DNA of 64,000 bases. It comes from Spectribacter acetivorans. GTDB lineage: Bacteria; Pseudomonadota; Gammaproteobacteria; Nevskiales; Salinisphaeraceae. The notes under the pieces are model-generated. The model saw nothing but the letters and a program-made list of their open reading frames with translations, had not been told where the DNA came from and searched no databases. The stretch is from contig NZ_JAVRHY010000008.1 in assembly GCF_031846305.1 (NCBI RefSeq), positions 66,083 to 130,082 on the forward strand. Reading direction: 5' to 3'. Of the stretch, positions 25,963-35,221 are shown in pieces. A program made the translations under genes and the position numbers. Numbering within the stretch: the stretch's first letter is position 1; each line of letters opens with the position of its first letter.

Positions 25963-26944
25963 CGTCCGTGCGCGCCATCAGGAGGGTCTTGCGAACGCGA
26001 TCCTCGTAGGTATCGGATTGGTAATGCTGGCGGAAGCTGACTTCGGCGGTGGCATCATCAAGCAGCGTGATTCGGAAGTCGTCGATGCCGACGCGGATGC
26101 GTCCGGGGGCAGCGACCCGCTCGCGCCGGTTGTCAGCCCAGGCCGCGCGGCTGCGGCCGTCGGCGGGGCGAAAGTCGGCCGCATAACTGTTCAGATAAGC
26201 CGCCACATCCTGATCGGACCAGGCGCGGGCCCACGCCTGCACGCTGGCACGGATCGCGGCCTGTGTATCGGTATCGGCTTCATCCGGGGCCGCATCCGCG
26301 GTCGCGGCAGCGTCCGGTTCGTCGTCAGGCAACGCATCCGGCGCGGGTGTGGATGCCGGCGCTTGTTCACCGGGCGACAGGGCCGGCTCCGGGGTCGGGG
26401 CGGGCGCGTCCACCACCTGCGTACGAGACGCGGCCTCGCGACGGCCGTCGAAGCTCGACACCATCTCCAGCTGCACGCCGAGGTCTTCCGGCCGGCCCTC
26501 CGGGTCCAGCGCCTTGCTGTAGGCCACGGCGGCCAGGGCGGTGTAGACATCACCCAGATTGCGGTGCGCCGTGGCGTAGGCCGGGTGCGTTTCCATCGCC
26601 GCTTCCAGCCAGCGGCGGGCCTGTTCGTAATCGTTCTGGCGGGAATAGAGCACCGCCAGATTGTTGGCGGGCTCGGGATGATCCGGATACTCGCGGGCCA
26701 GTTCACCGAACAGGTTGATGGCGGCGTCGGTGTTGCCGGCCTGCGCCAGCGCTCTTGCCTTCAGAAACCGCAACTCGCTGTTGCCGGGGTCGGATGCCAG
26801 TGCCTGCTCTGCCAGATCCAGGGCAGTCTCGGCCTGGCCGCCCGCCAGCTTCGCGGAAATGGTAGTAGCATCCGCCAGCGCGCTTCCCGGCCCCAGCAGT
26901 GCACCCAGCAGCAGCGTGGCGCCCAATCCCTTGCACGCATCCAT
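25922..26944 (-). CDS. Periplasmic TPR protein with C-terminal NTF2-like domain
   Basis: About 340 aa. A signal peptide (LGATLLLGALLGPGSALA) is followed by TPR-like helices at about 30-140 (AEQALASDPGNSELRFLKA, LAREYPDHPEPANNLAVLY, METHPAYATAHRNLGDVY), a Pro/Ala/Asp-rich linker, and a C-terminal NTF2-like domain (RASVQAWARAWSDQDVAAYL through GWQILRETDEPL). The end domain resembles that of the adjacent L,D-transpeptidase. ATG 26944 was chosen for the signal peptide and a GGAG upstream; ATG 26974 is possible. It may scaffold or tune the transpeptidase, an inference from the coupled genes. Confidence 0.8.
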   Translation of the reverse strand: MDACKGLGATLLLGALLGPGSALADATTISAKLAGGQAETALDLAEQALASDPGNSELRFLKARALAQAGNTDAAINLFGELAREYPDHPEPANNLAVLYSRQNDYEQARRWLEAAMETHPAYATAHRNLGDVYTALAAVAYSKALDPEGRPEDLGVQLEMVSSFDGRREAASRTQVVDAPAPTPEPALSPGEQAPASTPAPDALPDDEPDAAATADAAPDEADTDTQAAIRASVQAWARAWSDQDVAAYLNSYAADFRPADGRSRAAWADNRRERVAAPGRIRVGIDDFRITLLDDATAEVSFRQHYQSDTYEDRVRKTLLMARTDDGWQILRETDEPL

Positions 26945-27142
26945 AACCAAACCCGTTCTCCTTCGCCGACCCATCCCCGGCTCACCGAACGGGCGGCTGG
27001 GGTGCCAGCGGAACATGCCGCGTGAATGCGTCCGAGTATACATGACCGAATCGCGGCCAGGCCTTGCCGGGCCCTTCGTCACGGTGGCCTTTTACCCGGA
27101 CGCAAGGCAGACTTTTGCCACCTGATTGGAAGGCTCTACACC

Positions 27143-28579
27143 ATGATTGTTCCCGTCATTCTCGCCGGCGGCGCCGGCACCCGCCTGTGGCCGCTCTCAC
27201 GCGACGCGCGGCCCAAGCAGTTCCTGCCGCTGACCGGGGAACGAACACTGCTGGCGGAGACCGCGCAGCGTGTCGCGAAACTGGAAAACACGACGGCCCC
27301 GCTGGTAGTCGGCCGGGAGGCCCACCGCTTTCTGATCGCCGAACAGCTGCGACAGGCGGGTACACCGGGGATGGTGATGCTGGAGCCTGCCGGGAGAAAC
27401 ACTGCCCCGGCCGCCGCCGCCGCCGCGTTCGAAGCGCTGGCCACGCACGGCCCCGTCAGCCAGTTGCTGATTCTGCCCTCCGACCATGTCATGGCGGACA
27501 CCGGCGCCTTCGCGACGGCTGTCGCCATCGCCAGCGATGCCGCGGCGAGCGGCTATCTCACCACTTTCGGTGTCATGCCCACGAGCCCGGAAACCGGCTA
27601 CGGCTACATCCGGCGGGGCGAGGATCTGCTCGACGGCGTGGCCCGGGTGGCTGCCTTCGTGGAAAAGCCGGACAAAGCCACCGCGACAACCTATCTCGAC
27701 AGCGGCGATTACCTGTGGAACAGCGGCATGTTCCTGTTTCCGGCCCAGGCCTATCTGGACGCCCTGGCATCCCATGCGCCGGACTTGCTCGAAAGCGCCC
27801 GGGCCGCCCATGCCGGCGCCGAACGCGACAGCGACTTCCTGCGCCTCGACCCGCAGGCCTTCGCCGCCTGCCGCAGCGATTCGATCGACTACGCGGTGAT
27901 GGAACGGACCGAACACGCCGCGGTGGTAGCCCTGGACGCCGGCTGGAGCGACCTGGGCAGCTGGGGCAGCGTGGCCGAAGCGGCCGGTGTCGATGCCGAT
28001 CGCAATTACTGTCACGGCGACGTGATGCTGACCGATACCGAGGACTGCGTGATCCACAGCGACGGCCGGCTGGTCACCACACTGGGGCTGCAGAACACGC
28101 TGGTGGTAGCCACGGACGACGCCGTGCTGGTGGCCGACCGCAACCGGGAACAGGACATCAAGGCAGTGGTCTCCCGGCTGCGCGACGACAATCGCCGGGA
28201 AGCCACCGAGCATCGCAAGGTCTACCGCCCCTGGGGCAGCTACGAGGCCATCGCCGCGGGCGACCGCTTTCAGGTCAAGCGCATCATCGTGCCGCCCGGC
28301 GGGCGTCTGTCGCTGCAGAAGCACCATCACCGCGCGGAGCACTGGGTGGTGGTGGAGGGCACGGCTCTGGTCACCCGCGGCGAGGAACAGACGCTGCTGA
28401 CCGAGGATCAGTCCACCTACATCCCGCTGGGCACGATCCATCGGCTGGAAAACCCCGGCAAGGTCGATCTGGTGCTGATCGAGGTCCAGTCCGGCAGCTA
28501 TCTGGGCGAGGACGACATCGTCCGCTACGACGATATCTACGGTCGCACCGGCGACGACAGCAAAAGGAAATCCGCCTGA
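27143..28579 (+). CDS. manC: Mannose-1-phosphate guanylyltransferase / mannose-6-phosphate isomerase
   Basis: A bifunctional type II enzyme making GDP-mannose, the donor for exopolysaccharide or LPS mannose and its derivatives. The 478-aa product has the nucleotidyltransferase signature ILAGGAGTRLWPLSR at the N-terminus, FVEKPDKATA centrally, and a C-terminal cupin isomerase domain with KRIIVPPGGRLSLQKHHHRAEHWVVV. ATG 27143 is preceded by GGAAGG 9 nt upstream; upstream open codons are not conserved. Its stop overlaps the start of algC by one base (TGATG). Confidence 0.94.
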   Translation: MIVPVILAGGAGTRLWPLSRDARPKQFLPLTGERTLLAETAQRVAKLENTTAPLVVGREAHRFLIAEQLRQAGTPGMVMLEPAGRNTAPAAAAAAFEALATHGPVSQLLILPSDHVMADTGAFATAVAIASDAAASGYLTTFGVMPTSPETGYGYIRRGEDLLDGVARVAAFVEKPDKATATTYLDSGDYLWNSGMFLFPAQAYLDALASHAPDLLESARAAHAGAERDSDFLRLDPQAFAACRSDSIDYAVMERTEHAAVVALDAGWSDLGSWGSVAEAAGVDADRNYCHGDVMLTDTEDCVIHSDGRLVTTLGLQNTLVVATDDAVLVADRNREQDIKAVVSRLRDDNRREATEHRKVYRPWGSYEAIAAGDRFQVKRIIVPPGGRLSLQKHHHRAEHWVVVEGTALVTRGEEQTLLTEDQSTYIPLGTIHRLENPGKVDLVLIEVQSGSYLGEDDIVRYDDIYGRTGDDSKRKSA

Positions 28580-29934
28580 TGGGTCGGCACTATCCCTTCT
28601 TCAAGGCCTACGACGTCCGCGCCCGGGTTCCGGATGAACTGGATGCGGACATGGCCCGCCGCATCGGCCGTGCCTTCGTAGCCCACCGACAGGCGAAGCG
28701 CGTGGTGGTGGGCCTGGACATGCGCCTGTCCAGCCCGGAACTTGCCGACGCCCTGGCGGACGGCCTGCAACAGGCTGGTGCCGACGTGCTGGATATCGGC
28801 CTGTGCGGCACCGAAGAGGTCTACTACGCCACGTTCAACGAAAACGCGGACGGCGGGATCATGGTCACCGCCAGCCACAACCCGCGCGACTACAACGGCA
28901 TGAAGTTCGTGCGCGAACAGGCCCGGCCGATCTCCGCGGATACCGGCCTTTTCGACATCGAGGATCTGGTCCACGCCGACGATTTCACGGACGCATCACG
29001 GCCCGGGCAGCGTCGGCCGCTGGATCACCGTCCGGGCTACATCGACTTTCTGGTCGGCCAGATCGACCCGACCAGGCTCAAGCCGCTGAAGATCGTCGCC
29101 AACCCCGGCAACGGCTGCGCCGGCCTGGTGATGGCGGAACTGGAAAGGCGGCTGCCGTTCGCGGTCACACGGGTGCACTTCGAACCGGACGGCGAGCTGC
29201 CCAACGGCATTCCCAATCCGCTGCTGCCGGAAAACCGCGAGGCCACCGCGGCGGCGGTGCGCGAGGCCGGCGCCGACCTGGGCCTGGCCTGGGACGGCGA
29301 TTTCGACCGCTGCTTCTTCTTCGACGAAACCGGCGAGTTCATCGAGGGCTACTACCTCGTAGGCCTGATCGCCCGCATGATGCTGGCCCTGGAACCGGGC
29401 GCCCGCATCGTGCACGATCCGCGGCTAACCTGGAACACGATTGAACTGGTCGAACAGACGGGCGGCGTGCCGGTGCAGTCCAAATCCGGCCACTCGTTCA
29501 TGAAACAGCGCATGCGCGAAGAGGATGCCGCCTACGGCGGCGAGATGAGCGCCCACCACTACTTCCGCAGCTTCGCCTACGCCGACAATGGGCATCTGCC
29601 CTGGCTGCTGGTGGCGCAGCTGATGTCGGAAACCGGGCAGTCGCTGTCGTCGCTGGTCAACGAAAGGCTGGCCGCGTTTCCCGCCAGCGGCGAGATCAAC
29701 CGCGAGATTGGCGATCCGGATGCCGCTTTAGCCGGGTTGGAAGCGCACTACGCTGCACAGGCCGAGCGGATCGAGCACGTCGACGGCCTGTCGATGGAAT
29801 TCCCCGACTGGCGCTTCAATCTGCGCAAGTCGAATACCGAACCGGTGGTACGTCTGAATGTGGAAGCCCGTGCCGATATCGGGCTGATGCGTACGCGTAC
29901 CGACGAGCTGATCGGTCTGCTCGACCAGTACTAG
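28579..29934 (+). CDS. algC: Phosphomannomutase / phosphoglucomutase
   Basis: Interconverts hexose 6- and 1-phosphates, feeding ManC. The 451-aa alpha-D-phosphohexomutase has the phosphoserine loop TASHNPRDYNG, the metal loop DGDFDRCF, the sugar-binding loop GGEMSAHHYF and the phosphate-binding RKSNTEPVVRLN. The size and AHHYF block fit the ManB/AlgC type. It is translationally coupled to manC, so both GDP-mannose steps from mannose-6-phosphate are made together. Confidence 0.94.
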   Translation: MGRHYPFFKAYDVRARVPDELDADMARRIGRAFVAHRQAKRVVVGLDMRLSSPELADALADGLQQAGADVLDIGLCGTEEVYYATFNENADGGIMVTASHNPRDYNGMKFVREQARPISADTGLFDIEDLVHADDFTDASRPGQRRPLDHRPGYIDFLVGQIDPTRLKPLKIVANPGNGCAGLVMAELERRLPFAVTRVHFEPDGELPNGIPNPLLPENREATAAAVREAGADLGLAWDGDFDRCFFFDETGEFIEGYYLVGLIARMMLALEPGARIVHDPRLTWNTIELVEQTGGVPVQSKSGHSFMKQRMREEDAAYGGEMSAHHYFRSFAYADNGHLPWLLVAQLMSETGQSLSSLVNERLAAFPASGEINREIGDPDAALAGLEAHYAAQAERIEHVDGLSMEFPDWRFNLRKSNTEPVVRLNVEARADIGLMRTRTDELIGLLDQY

Positions 29935-29959
29935 GGCCGTCCTGTTTCACCGCGCGAAG

Positions 29960-29989
29960 CGCCCCCGCGCCGATCGTGGCGCAGGGGCG
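29960..29989. terminator. Long GC hairpin between convergent algC and GST genes
   Basis: CGCCCC and GCGCC (29960-29971) pair with GGCGC and GGGGCG (29978-29989), eleven pairs interrupted by one C/A mismatch, loop GATCGT. It sits 25 bp after algC and 19 bp before the convergent GST stop, so it could end transcription from both sides. There is no T-run. Confidence 0.5.
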
Positions 29990-30008
29990 TCATGCCGGAC
30001 GGATGCGG

Positions 30009-30659
30009 CTAGACGCGCATGCCCAGTTCCTGCCAGTTCGGGGCGATGGTGGCCTCGGCACTGGCGCGGGCATTCATGCTGTCGAACCAGCGGCCGACGT
30101 TCTTCAGCCCCGGATCAAGCGGCTGACCCACGCTGGCCACGAAGTCCAGATGGCAGTAGAGCACGATGTCGGCCAGGGTCATCTTGTTGCCGGCCACGTA
30201 CTCGCGATCGGCCATCAGGTCATCGAGCCAGACCAGACCCGCCTGACCCTTCTTCTTCAGGCCGTCGGCGGCCTCGGGCAGGCACATCGTGCGATCCTTG
30301 AACAGGTCGTAACCCTCGGCGAAACGGAAGCCGTTGAGCAGGAACTCGGTGATGTTGAGCTCCACCCGGCGCACCCACATGCGGGTATTGACCCGCTCTT
30401 CCGGCGTGCTGCCGACCAGGGCCGGGCTGGGGTGCTTTTCCTCAAGGTACTCGCAGATGGCGACGGTTTCGCCGATCACGGTGCCGTCATCCAGTTCCAG
30501 CGCCGGGATCTGACCGGCCGGGTTCTTTTTCACGAACGCGTCGCCACGATTCTCGCCGCCCAGCAGATCGTGATCGACCTGCGGCAGCTCGATGCCTTTC
30601 TCGTGCATGAACATGCGCACCAGTCGGGGATTGGGGCCTAGCGAATTGAGCAACTTCAT
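30009..30659 (-). CDS. Glutathione S-transferase family protein
   Basis: A 216-aa protein with the N-terminal thioredoxin-like domain (MKLLNSLGPNPRLVRMFMHEKG, NPAGQIPALELDDG, the glutathione-binding IGETVAICEYLEE) and the all-helical C-terminal domain with LADIVLYCHLDFV. The first strand and SLGPNP loop lack a clear class-defining Cys or Tyr, so the class and substrate are open. It is a single-gene unit. A second GST of the same broad type is at 32630-33241. Confidence 0.88.
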   Translation of the reverse strand: MKLLNSLGPNPRLVRMFMHEKGIELPQVDHDLLGGENRGDAFVKKNPAGQIPALELDDGTVIGETVAICEYLEEKHPSPALVGSTPEERVNTRMWVRRVELNITEFLLNGFRFAEGYDLFKDRTMCLPEAADGLKKKGQAGLVWLDDLMADREYVAGNKMTLADIVLYCHLDFVASVGQPLDPGLKNVGRWFDSMNARASAEATIAPNWQELGMRV

Positions 30660-30802
30660 GATGTGGTCTCCTCCTGTTGACCGACGCGCACCGCGTCGGC
30701 GTTTGAAAACTGTGTGCCCGGATCGGGCGACGGCGTAGCATCCGCCATGAAAGCAGGCGGAGCAACCGTCCGGATTGCCCGATTGCTCAAGGGAGCCTGA
30801 AC

Positions 30803-31135
30803 GTGGCCTATGACACCGGGTTGACCGAGCGCATTGCGGATTGCTTGCGTGACCATGCCTTCATCGAGTCGCGGGCGATGTTCGGCGGTCTGGCCTTCTT
30901 CATCAACGGCAACATGCTGGCTGCCGTGCTGGGCGATGAGCTAGTGGTGCGCGTCGGCCCGGCCGCCTGGGAGGCCGCACTGGCACTGCCCCATGCCCGG
31001 AAGATGGACTTCACCGGGCGTCCGATGCGGGGGTTCGTCACCGTCGACCCCGCCGGGATCGAGGACGACGCCGACCTGGCCGCCTGGCTGGATCGCGGCA
31101 TCGCATTCGCAGGGAACCTGCTGCCCAAGCCATGA
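30803..31135 (+). CDS. TfoX N-terminal-domain protein
   Basis: A 110-aa stand-alone TfoX_N domain: RAMFGGLAFFINGNMLAAVLGDELVVRV followed by MDFTGRPMRGFVTVDP are the defining blocks. Full TfoX/Sxy regulates competence, but proteins with only this domain have no proven role. The start is GTG at 30803 with GGGAG 7 nt upstream. It is convergent with the FadL-type gene, 13 bp apart. Confidence 0.83.
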   Translation: MAYDTGLTERIADCLRDHAFIESRAMFGGLAFFINGNMLAAVLGDELVVRVGPAAWEAALALPHARKMDFTGRPMRGFVTVDPAGIEDDADLAAWLDRGIAFAGNLLPKP

Positions 31136-31148
31136 GTCGTCACGGCAA

Positions 31149-32459
31149 TCAGAAGCGGTATCGCCAGCTCAGATCGAGCTCGTAGCCTTCCACCGAAGCA
31201 TTGATGTTCTGTTCCGGAAAACGGGCGTTGGGGCCGCCGATGTCGTTCTTGAACGAGACCAGCAGGGACAAATCCAGCGAGACCCGCTCGCTGTGTCGCC
31301 AGCTGGCGCCGGCCGCGACCTTGTGCTTGAGAATGCTCTGGGCAAGGATGTTGAAGAATAGCTCATCCTGATCAACCGGCGGATCGGGGACGTAGGCGTA
31401 TCCCGCCCGCCAGGTCCAGGCGCCGGGCGGCTGGTATCGGACGCCCACCTTGTAGGCGCTGCTGTCCTCCCAGCCGAAGCCGGGCCCGCCGACCGAACCC
31501 AGCAGGCCGGGATTGTCGGGCTCATTACCCTGCCCGGAGACATCGCTGTAGAAGACCCGCTGCACGTCGAACAACAGCGTCCACATTGCGTCCATCTGCC
31601 AGGCGACGCCGAGGCTTGCATAGGCGGGAATGTCGAGCCGCCCGCGATCCGGCAGTATCCCCTGGTAATCATCGAACTCGTCGACGCGGATTTTGGTCTG
31701 GTAGACGGCACCGAATGCCAGGCCATAAGGCGCCTCGAACTGTGCGCCCAGCTTGGCCCCGTAGCCCAGTGAATAATCGTGGCCATTGTCGGACAGACTG
31801 TCCGGCGCACGGGAGGCCGCGGCAAACGCCGCCAGTCCCTCGAACTGGATGGTTTCGATGGCAACAATCGGCGCGATGCCCAGGCGCAAACGGTCCGTGA
31901 TCTGGCGCGCGTAGGTCGGGGCCAGAAAAAACTGGGCCAGGTCGATGCCGGCGCCCCCCGCGCAGTAGATGCCTTTCCCGCTGGTTTCTTCCGGGCAGGT
32001 GGGATTGTCGAAGTCGTCGTAGGTGGTATTCAGGCCACCATTGGCGTAAAGCACCAGTGCGAATGCCGAACGCTCGTCGATTCGCCAGTTCATCCCGCCC
32101 TGGGGGATGGTGAACACATCCAGCGGCACCTCCGGGTCGGATCTCACGCCCCCCGGACGCAGGGGAAAGCTGCCGGGCGGCGGCTCCGCCGGGGGGTCGA
32201 ATGCCCCGGGTTCGAAGGCGGGTCTCGCATGCAGCAGGAGCAGATCGAACTGCAGGGCCCGATCCGGGACGGTAACGATACCCGCCGGGTTGTTGGCGCC
32301 CACCAGGGGCGTATCCCCGCCCAGCGCGATGCCGGCGCCGGCCGTCCCCTTGCTGATGGCACCCCAGCCGTTCGGGAAATAGCCGGCGCCGGTAAAGCCG
32401 GCCGAACTCCAGACCACGGCCATGGCGGCCAGGCAATAATTGAACACGACGCGTGTCAT
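31149..32459 (-). CDS. FadL/OmpP1/TodX family outer-membrane transporter
   Basis: A 436-aa outer-membrane barrel that moves long-chain fatty acids or other hydrophobic molecules. It has a signal peptide, then GYFPNGWGAISKGTAGAGIA and GDTPLVGANNPAGI, the N-terminal hatch pattern of FadL with its NPA signature, and ends SWRYRF with a terminal aromatic residue. ATG 32459 has a GGGGGA ribosome site 7 nt upstream; earlier codons are rejected. It lies near the acyl-CoA locus, so fatty-acid uptake is plausible. Confidence 0.88.
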   Translation of the reverse strand: MTRVVFNYCLAAMAVVWSSAGFTGAGYFPNGWGAISKGTAGAGIALGGDTPLVGANNPAGIVTVPDRALQFDLLLLHARPAFEPGAFDPPAEPPPGSFPLRPGGVRSDPEVPLDVFTIPQGGMNWRIDERSAFALVLYANGGLNTTYDDFDNPTCPEETSGKGIYCAGGAGIDLAQFFLAPTYARQITDRLRLGIAPIVAIETIQFEGLAAFAAASRAPDSLSDNGHDYSLGYGAKLGAQFEAPYGLAFGAVYQTKIRVDEFDDYQGILPDRGRLDIPAYASLGVAWQMDAMWTLLFDVQRVFYSDVSGQGNEPDNPGLLGSVGGPGFGWEDSSAYKVGVRYQPPGAWTWRAGYAYVPDPPVDQDELFFNILAQSILKHKVAAGASWRHSERVSLDLSLLVSFKNDIGGPNARFPEQNINASVEGYELDLSWRYRF

Positions 32460-32629
32460 GGTCCGGTCCCCCGCTCGCGGTGATTGGTATTGTTGCCGAC
32501 CGGAATCGTCGGTCAGCGTGCTACGCGGGTCAGCGGCAGCACCTCTCCCCAAACCACGCTACCGGAGCAAGCACGCTGGCGACCCACCCGAATGCGCAGC
32601 TCTCGCCCGGCCGCGCGGCATCGACACGC

Positions 32630-33241
32630 TCAGGCCCCGGCACTGGGGCGCGCCGACACCACCTGATGCCAGCGCTGCAGGTTCGGCCGCTGATCATCCA
32701 CCGGCACCTTCACCACACTGGCGAAATCCACGCTGCACAGGGCGGTGATATCCGCCACCGAGAAGCTGTCGCCGGCCATGAACTCGGTTTCCGCCAGCCG
32801 CCGGTCGAGCAGATCGAACCCCTGGGCCAGACGCTCCAGGCTGATCTCACCGAATTCCTTGGATGTCTTTTCGCGGTCGGCAAAGATGCCCGACAGGTTG
32901 CGGAAGCTCATCGCCACCTGCAGCAGCACGTTGAATTCCACCCCGCGGTTCCACATCTCGATCCGGCCCTGGCTGACCGGATCGCTGCCGAACAGTGACG
33001 GTTCCGGCTTTATGCCCTCCAGATACCGGCAGATGGCGACCGATTCGCCGATGCAAGTGCCGTCGTCCAGCTCCAGGGTCGGCACCACTCCGAGCGGGTT
33101 CTTGGCCCGATAGGCATCCGACAGATTCTCGCCGGCGCGGATGTCCACTTCCACGAGTTCAACGTCCTGGATGCCCTTTTCGGCCATGAAGATGCGCACG
33201 CGGCGCGGGTTGGGGGACTGGGCGAATTGATGCAGACGCAT
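32630..33241 (-). CDS. Glutathione S-transferase family protein in the acyl-CoA operon
   Basis: A 203-aa GST. MRLHQFAQSPNPRRVRIFMAEKG and NPLGVVPTLELDDG with IGESVAICRYLE form the glutathione-binding domain; FSVADITALCSVDF lies in the helical domain. ATG 33241 was chosen because AAGGAG lies 9 nt upstream. It is the last gene of the minus-strand operon beginning at 37883. It may remove electrophilic acyl intermediates, an inference from context. It differs from the GST at 30009 throughout, so the two are not a recent duplication. Confidence 0.87.
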   Translation of the reverse strand: MRLHQFAQSPNPRRVRIFMAEKGIQDVELVEVDIRAGENLSDAYRAKNPLGVVPTLELDDGTCIGESVAICRYLEGIKPEPSLFGSDPVSQGRIEMWNRGVEFNVLLQVAMSFRNLSGIFADREKTSKEFGEISLERLAQGFDLLDRRLAETEFMAGDSFSVADITALCSVDFASVVKVPVDDQRPNLQRWHQVVSARPSAGA

Positions 33242-33280
33242 GCGAGATAACTCCTTGGGATGAACCAGAGGGGGCGACAA

Positions 33281-34045
33281 TCAGGCGATGGAGCCGCCGT
33301 CCACCACGTAGACCGAGCCGCTGACATAGCTCGCCGCCGGGCTGGCCAGGAACAGGATGGCGGGGGCGATTTCCGCCGGCTCGGCCACCCGGCCCAGCGG
33401 AATGGTGGGCAGGAACTGGTTGAGCACCTGCTCGTTGTGGACCAGCGCCGAGGCGAACTTGGTGTCGGTCACGCCCGGCGCCACGGCGTTGACGCGAATG
33501 CCGAACTGGCCGCATTCCTTGGCGAAGGCCTTGGTCATGTTGATCACCGCCGCCTTGGTCACCGAGTAGATACCCATCATCTGCCCGGGGGTAAGCCCCG
33601 CGATGGAGGCATTGTTGACGATGGCCCCGCCGCCCTGTTTCTTCATGATCCGGCCGGCCAGCTGGCAGGCGTAGAAGTAACCGCGCACGTTGACATCCAG
33701 CGTCTTGCCTACCGCGGCCAGGTCGGTGTCCAGGATGTGGCCAAAGCTGGGATTGGTGGCGGCATTGTTGACCATGATGTCGAGCCGATCGAAGCGGCTC
33801 TCGATGTCGGCGAAGAAGGCGTCCATGGCCGCCGGGTCACCGATGTGACAGGGCATGGCGGTGGCCTGGCCACCGGCGTCACGGATAGCCTGGGCCACCG
33901 CTTCGCAGCCTTCCGCCTTGCGCGCGGACACCACCACATGGGCGCCGTGGCGGGCGAACAGGTGGGCGGCGGCCTCGCCGATCCCGCGCGAGGCGCCGGT
34001 GATGACGGCGGTCTTGCCGGTGAGATCGAAGGTGTTATCGGTCAT
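33281..34045 (-). CDS. SDR family NAD(P)-dependent oxidoreductase
   Basis: A 254-aa classical short-chain dehydrogenase. The cofactor motif is TGASRGIG near residue 15, NNAATNPSFG follows, and the catalytic Ser-Tyr-Lys triad is in NNASIAGLTPG...YSVTKAA. VDGGS near the end is typical of tetrameric FabG-like enzymes. ATG 34045 has GGAG 6 nt upstream. In the operon with an acyl-CoA dehydrogenase it probably acts on a hydroxyacyl-CoA, by analogy with LvaD of the levulinate pathway. Confidence 0.88.
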   Translation of the reverse strand: MTDNTFDLTGKTAVITGASRGIGEAAAHLFARHGAHVVVSARKAEGCEAVAQAIRDAGGQATAMPCHIGDPAAMDAFFADIESRFDRLDIMVNNAATNPSFGHILDTDLAAVGKTLDVNVRGYFYACQLAGRIMKKQGGGAIVNNASIAGLTPGQMMGIYSVTKAAVINMTKAFAKECGQFGIRVNAVAPGVTDTKFASALVHNEQVLNQFLPTIPLGRVAEPAEIAPAILFLASPAASYVSGSVYVVDGGSIA

Positions 34046-34071
34046 CGGAAACTCCATGCGTTGAATTTCTT

Positions 34072-34127
34072 AACCGCAAAGGTCGCAAAGCAATTCTTTT
34101 CGCTTCTCCGTTGCGCCCTTCGCGGTT
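34072..34127. repeat. Palindromic dispersed repeat between SDR and kinase genes
   Basis: The left arm ACCGCAAAGGTCGCAAAG begins at 34073. The right arm TTGCGCCCTTCGCGGTT at 34111-34127 is its imperfect inverse. It matches the element at 43104-43178 and, in part, the lysA 3' end. It lies in the 108-bp gap between two genes of one operon and could form a hairpin in the mRNA. Confidence 0.65.
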
Positions 34128-34153
34128 CGTAGTTCGTGTCGCGTATACGTGGT

Positions 34154-35221
34154 TCAAAGCCGCGACTGGTCGATCACACGCTGGCAGACATCACCCAGCA
34201 CCGGCACGAATATCCGGAATGCCTTGAACCGCTCGTCCTGGGTCTTGCCTTCCTTGTAGCGCTTGTAGATCTGCTGGACGATGGCGATCAGCCGGAACAC
34301 GCCGAACACGTAGTAGAAATCCCAGTTATCGACGTCGAGACCCGTGCGTTCCCGGTACCGGGCCAGCATCTGATCGCGGGTGAGCATGCCCGGCAGGTTG
34401 GTCGGGCCCATGCGTACCCCCTGCAGGGTTTCCGGATCATCGGCCTGCACCCAGTAGGACATGGAGCAGGCGAAATCCATCACCGGATCACCCAGGGTGG
34501 CCATCTCCCAGTCCAGCACGCCGATGATGCGGGTCGGGTCGGCCGGGTCGAGCACCACGTTGTCCAGCTTGTAATCGTTGTGGATGATTGCCGCCCGACC
34601 GGGATCACACGGCATCTTGTCCTCCAGCCAGGCCATGATCGGCTCGCAGTCGGGCACATCGTCGGTGCGGGCGTTGCGAAAGCGCTTGTTCCAGCCGCGA
34701 ATCTGGCGCTCGACATAGCCGGCGGGCTTGCCGAAATCGGCCATGCCCGCGGCCTCGACATCAATGGTGTGCAGTTCCGCCTGGACGTCCAGCAGCGATT
34801 CACACAGCCGCGCGGCCTGGTCGGCCGACAGGCTCATGCCCTCCGGCAGATCACGGCGGACGATGATGCCGGTGAGACGCTCCATCACGTAGAACTCGGC
34901 GCCGATCACGCTCTCGTCGGTGCAGTGGACCACCGGCCGCGGGGCGTACTCGAACACCCCCTGAAGCCGCGAGAGCACCTCGAATTCCCGGCCCATGTCG
35001 TGGGCCGAGGCGACATTGCTGCCGAACGGCGGGCGCCGCAGCACATACTCGCGGCCATTGGCCTGCAGCGAGTAGGTCAGGTTGGACGCGCCGCCGGGAA
35101 ACTGGCGGATGGCCAGATCCCCCGCCAGTTCCGGCGCGGCGTCACGGAAATAGGCCGCGAGCGCGGCGGTATCCAGGTCCTCGCCCTCGCGAATGTCGGT
35201 GGCGTGATCGATTTCGGTCAT
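34154..35221 (-). CDS. APH-like phosphotransferase (ACAD10/11 kinase-domain type)
   Basis: A 355-aa protein-kinase-fold phosphotransferase. N-lobe: FPGGASNLTYSL (nucleotide loop) and YVLRRPP with the likely ATP lysine position replaced by Arg-rich sequence. C-lobe: IIHNDYKLDNVVLDP is the catalytic loop (His-Asn-Asp) and GVLDWEMATLGDPVMDF the metal-binding segment. GSNVASAHDMGREFEVL is typical of the subgroup next to or fused with acyl-CoA dehydrogenases. In ACAD10/11 and P. putida LvaA this kinase phosphorylates 4-hydroxyacyl-CoA. ATG 35221 overlaps the TetR stop (ATGA) and has GGAGGAAA upstream. Confidence 0.85.
   Translation of the reverse strand: MTEIDHATDIREGEDLDTAALAAYFRDAAPELAGDLAIRQFPGGASNLTYSLQANGREYVLRRPPFGSNVASAHDMGREFEVLSRLQGVFEYAPRPVVHCTDESVIGAEFYVMERLTGIIVRRDLPEGMSLSADQAARLCESLLDVQAELHTIDVEAAGMADFGKPAGYVERQIRGWNKRFRNARTDDVPDCEPIMAWLEDKMPCDPGRAAIIHNDYKLDNVVLDPADPTRIIGVLDWEMATLGDPVMDFACSMSYWVQADDPETLQGVRMGPTNLPGMLTRDQMLARYRERTGLDVDNWDFYYVFGVFRLIAIVQQIYKRYKEGKTQDERFKAFRIFVPVLGDVCQRVIDQSRL

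Noticed and set aside
27064..29934. An apparent 956-aa fusion protein ending in phosphomannomutase
   Set aside because: Its first half is the wrong frame of manC. Real AlgC starts at ATG 28579, overlapping the manC stop by one base, with conserved sequence from that point.
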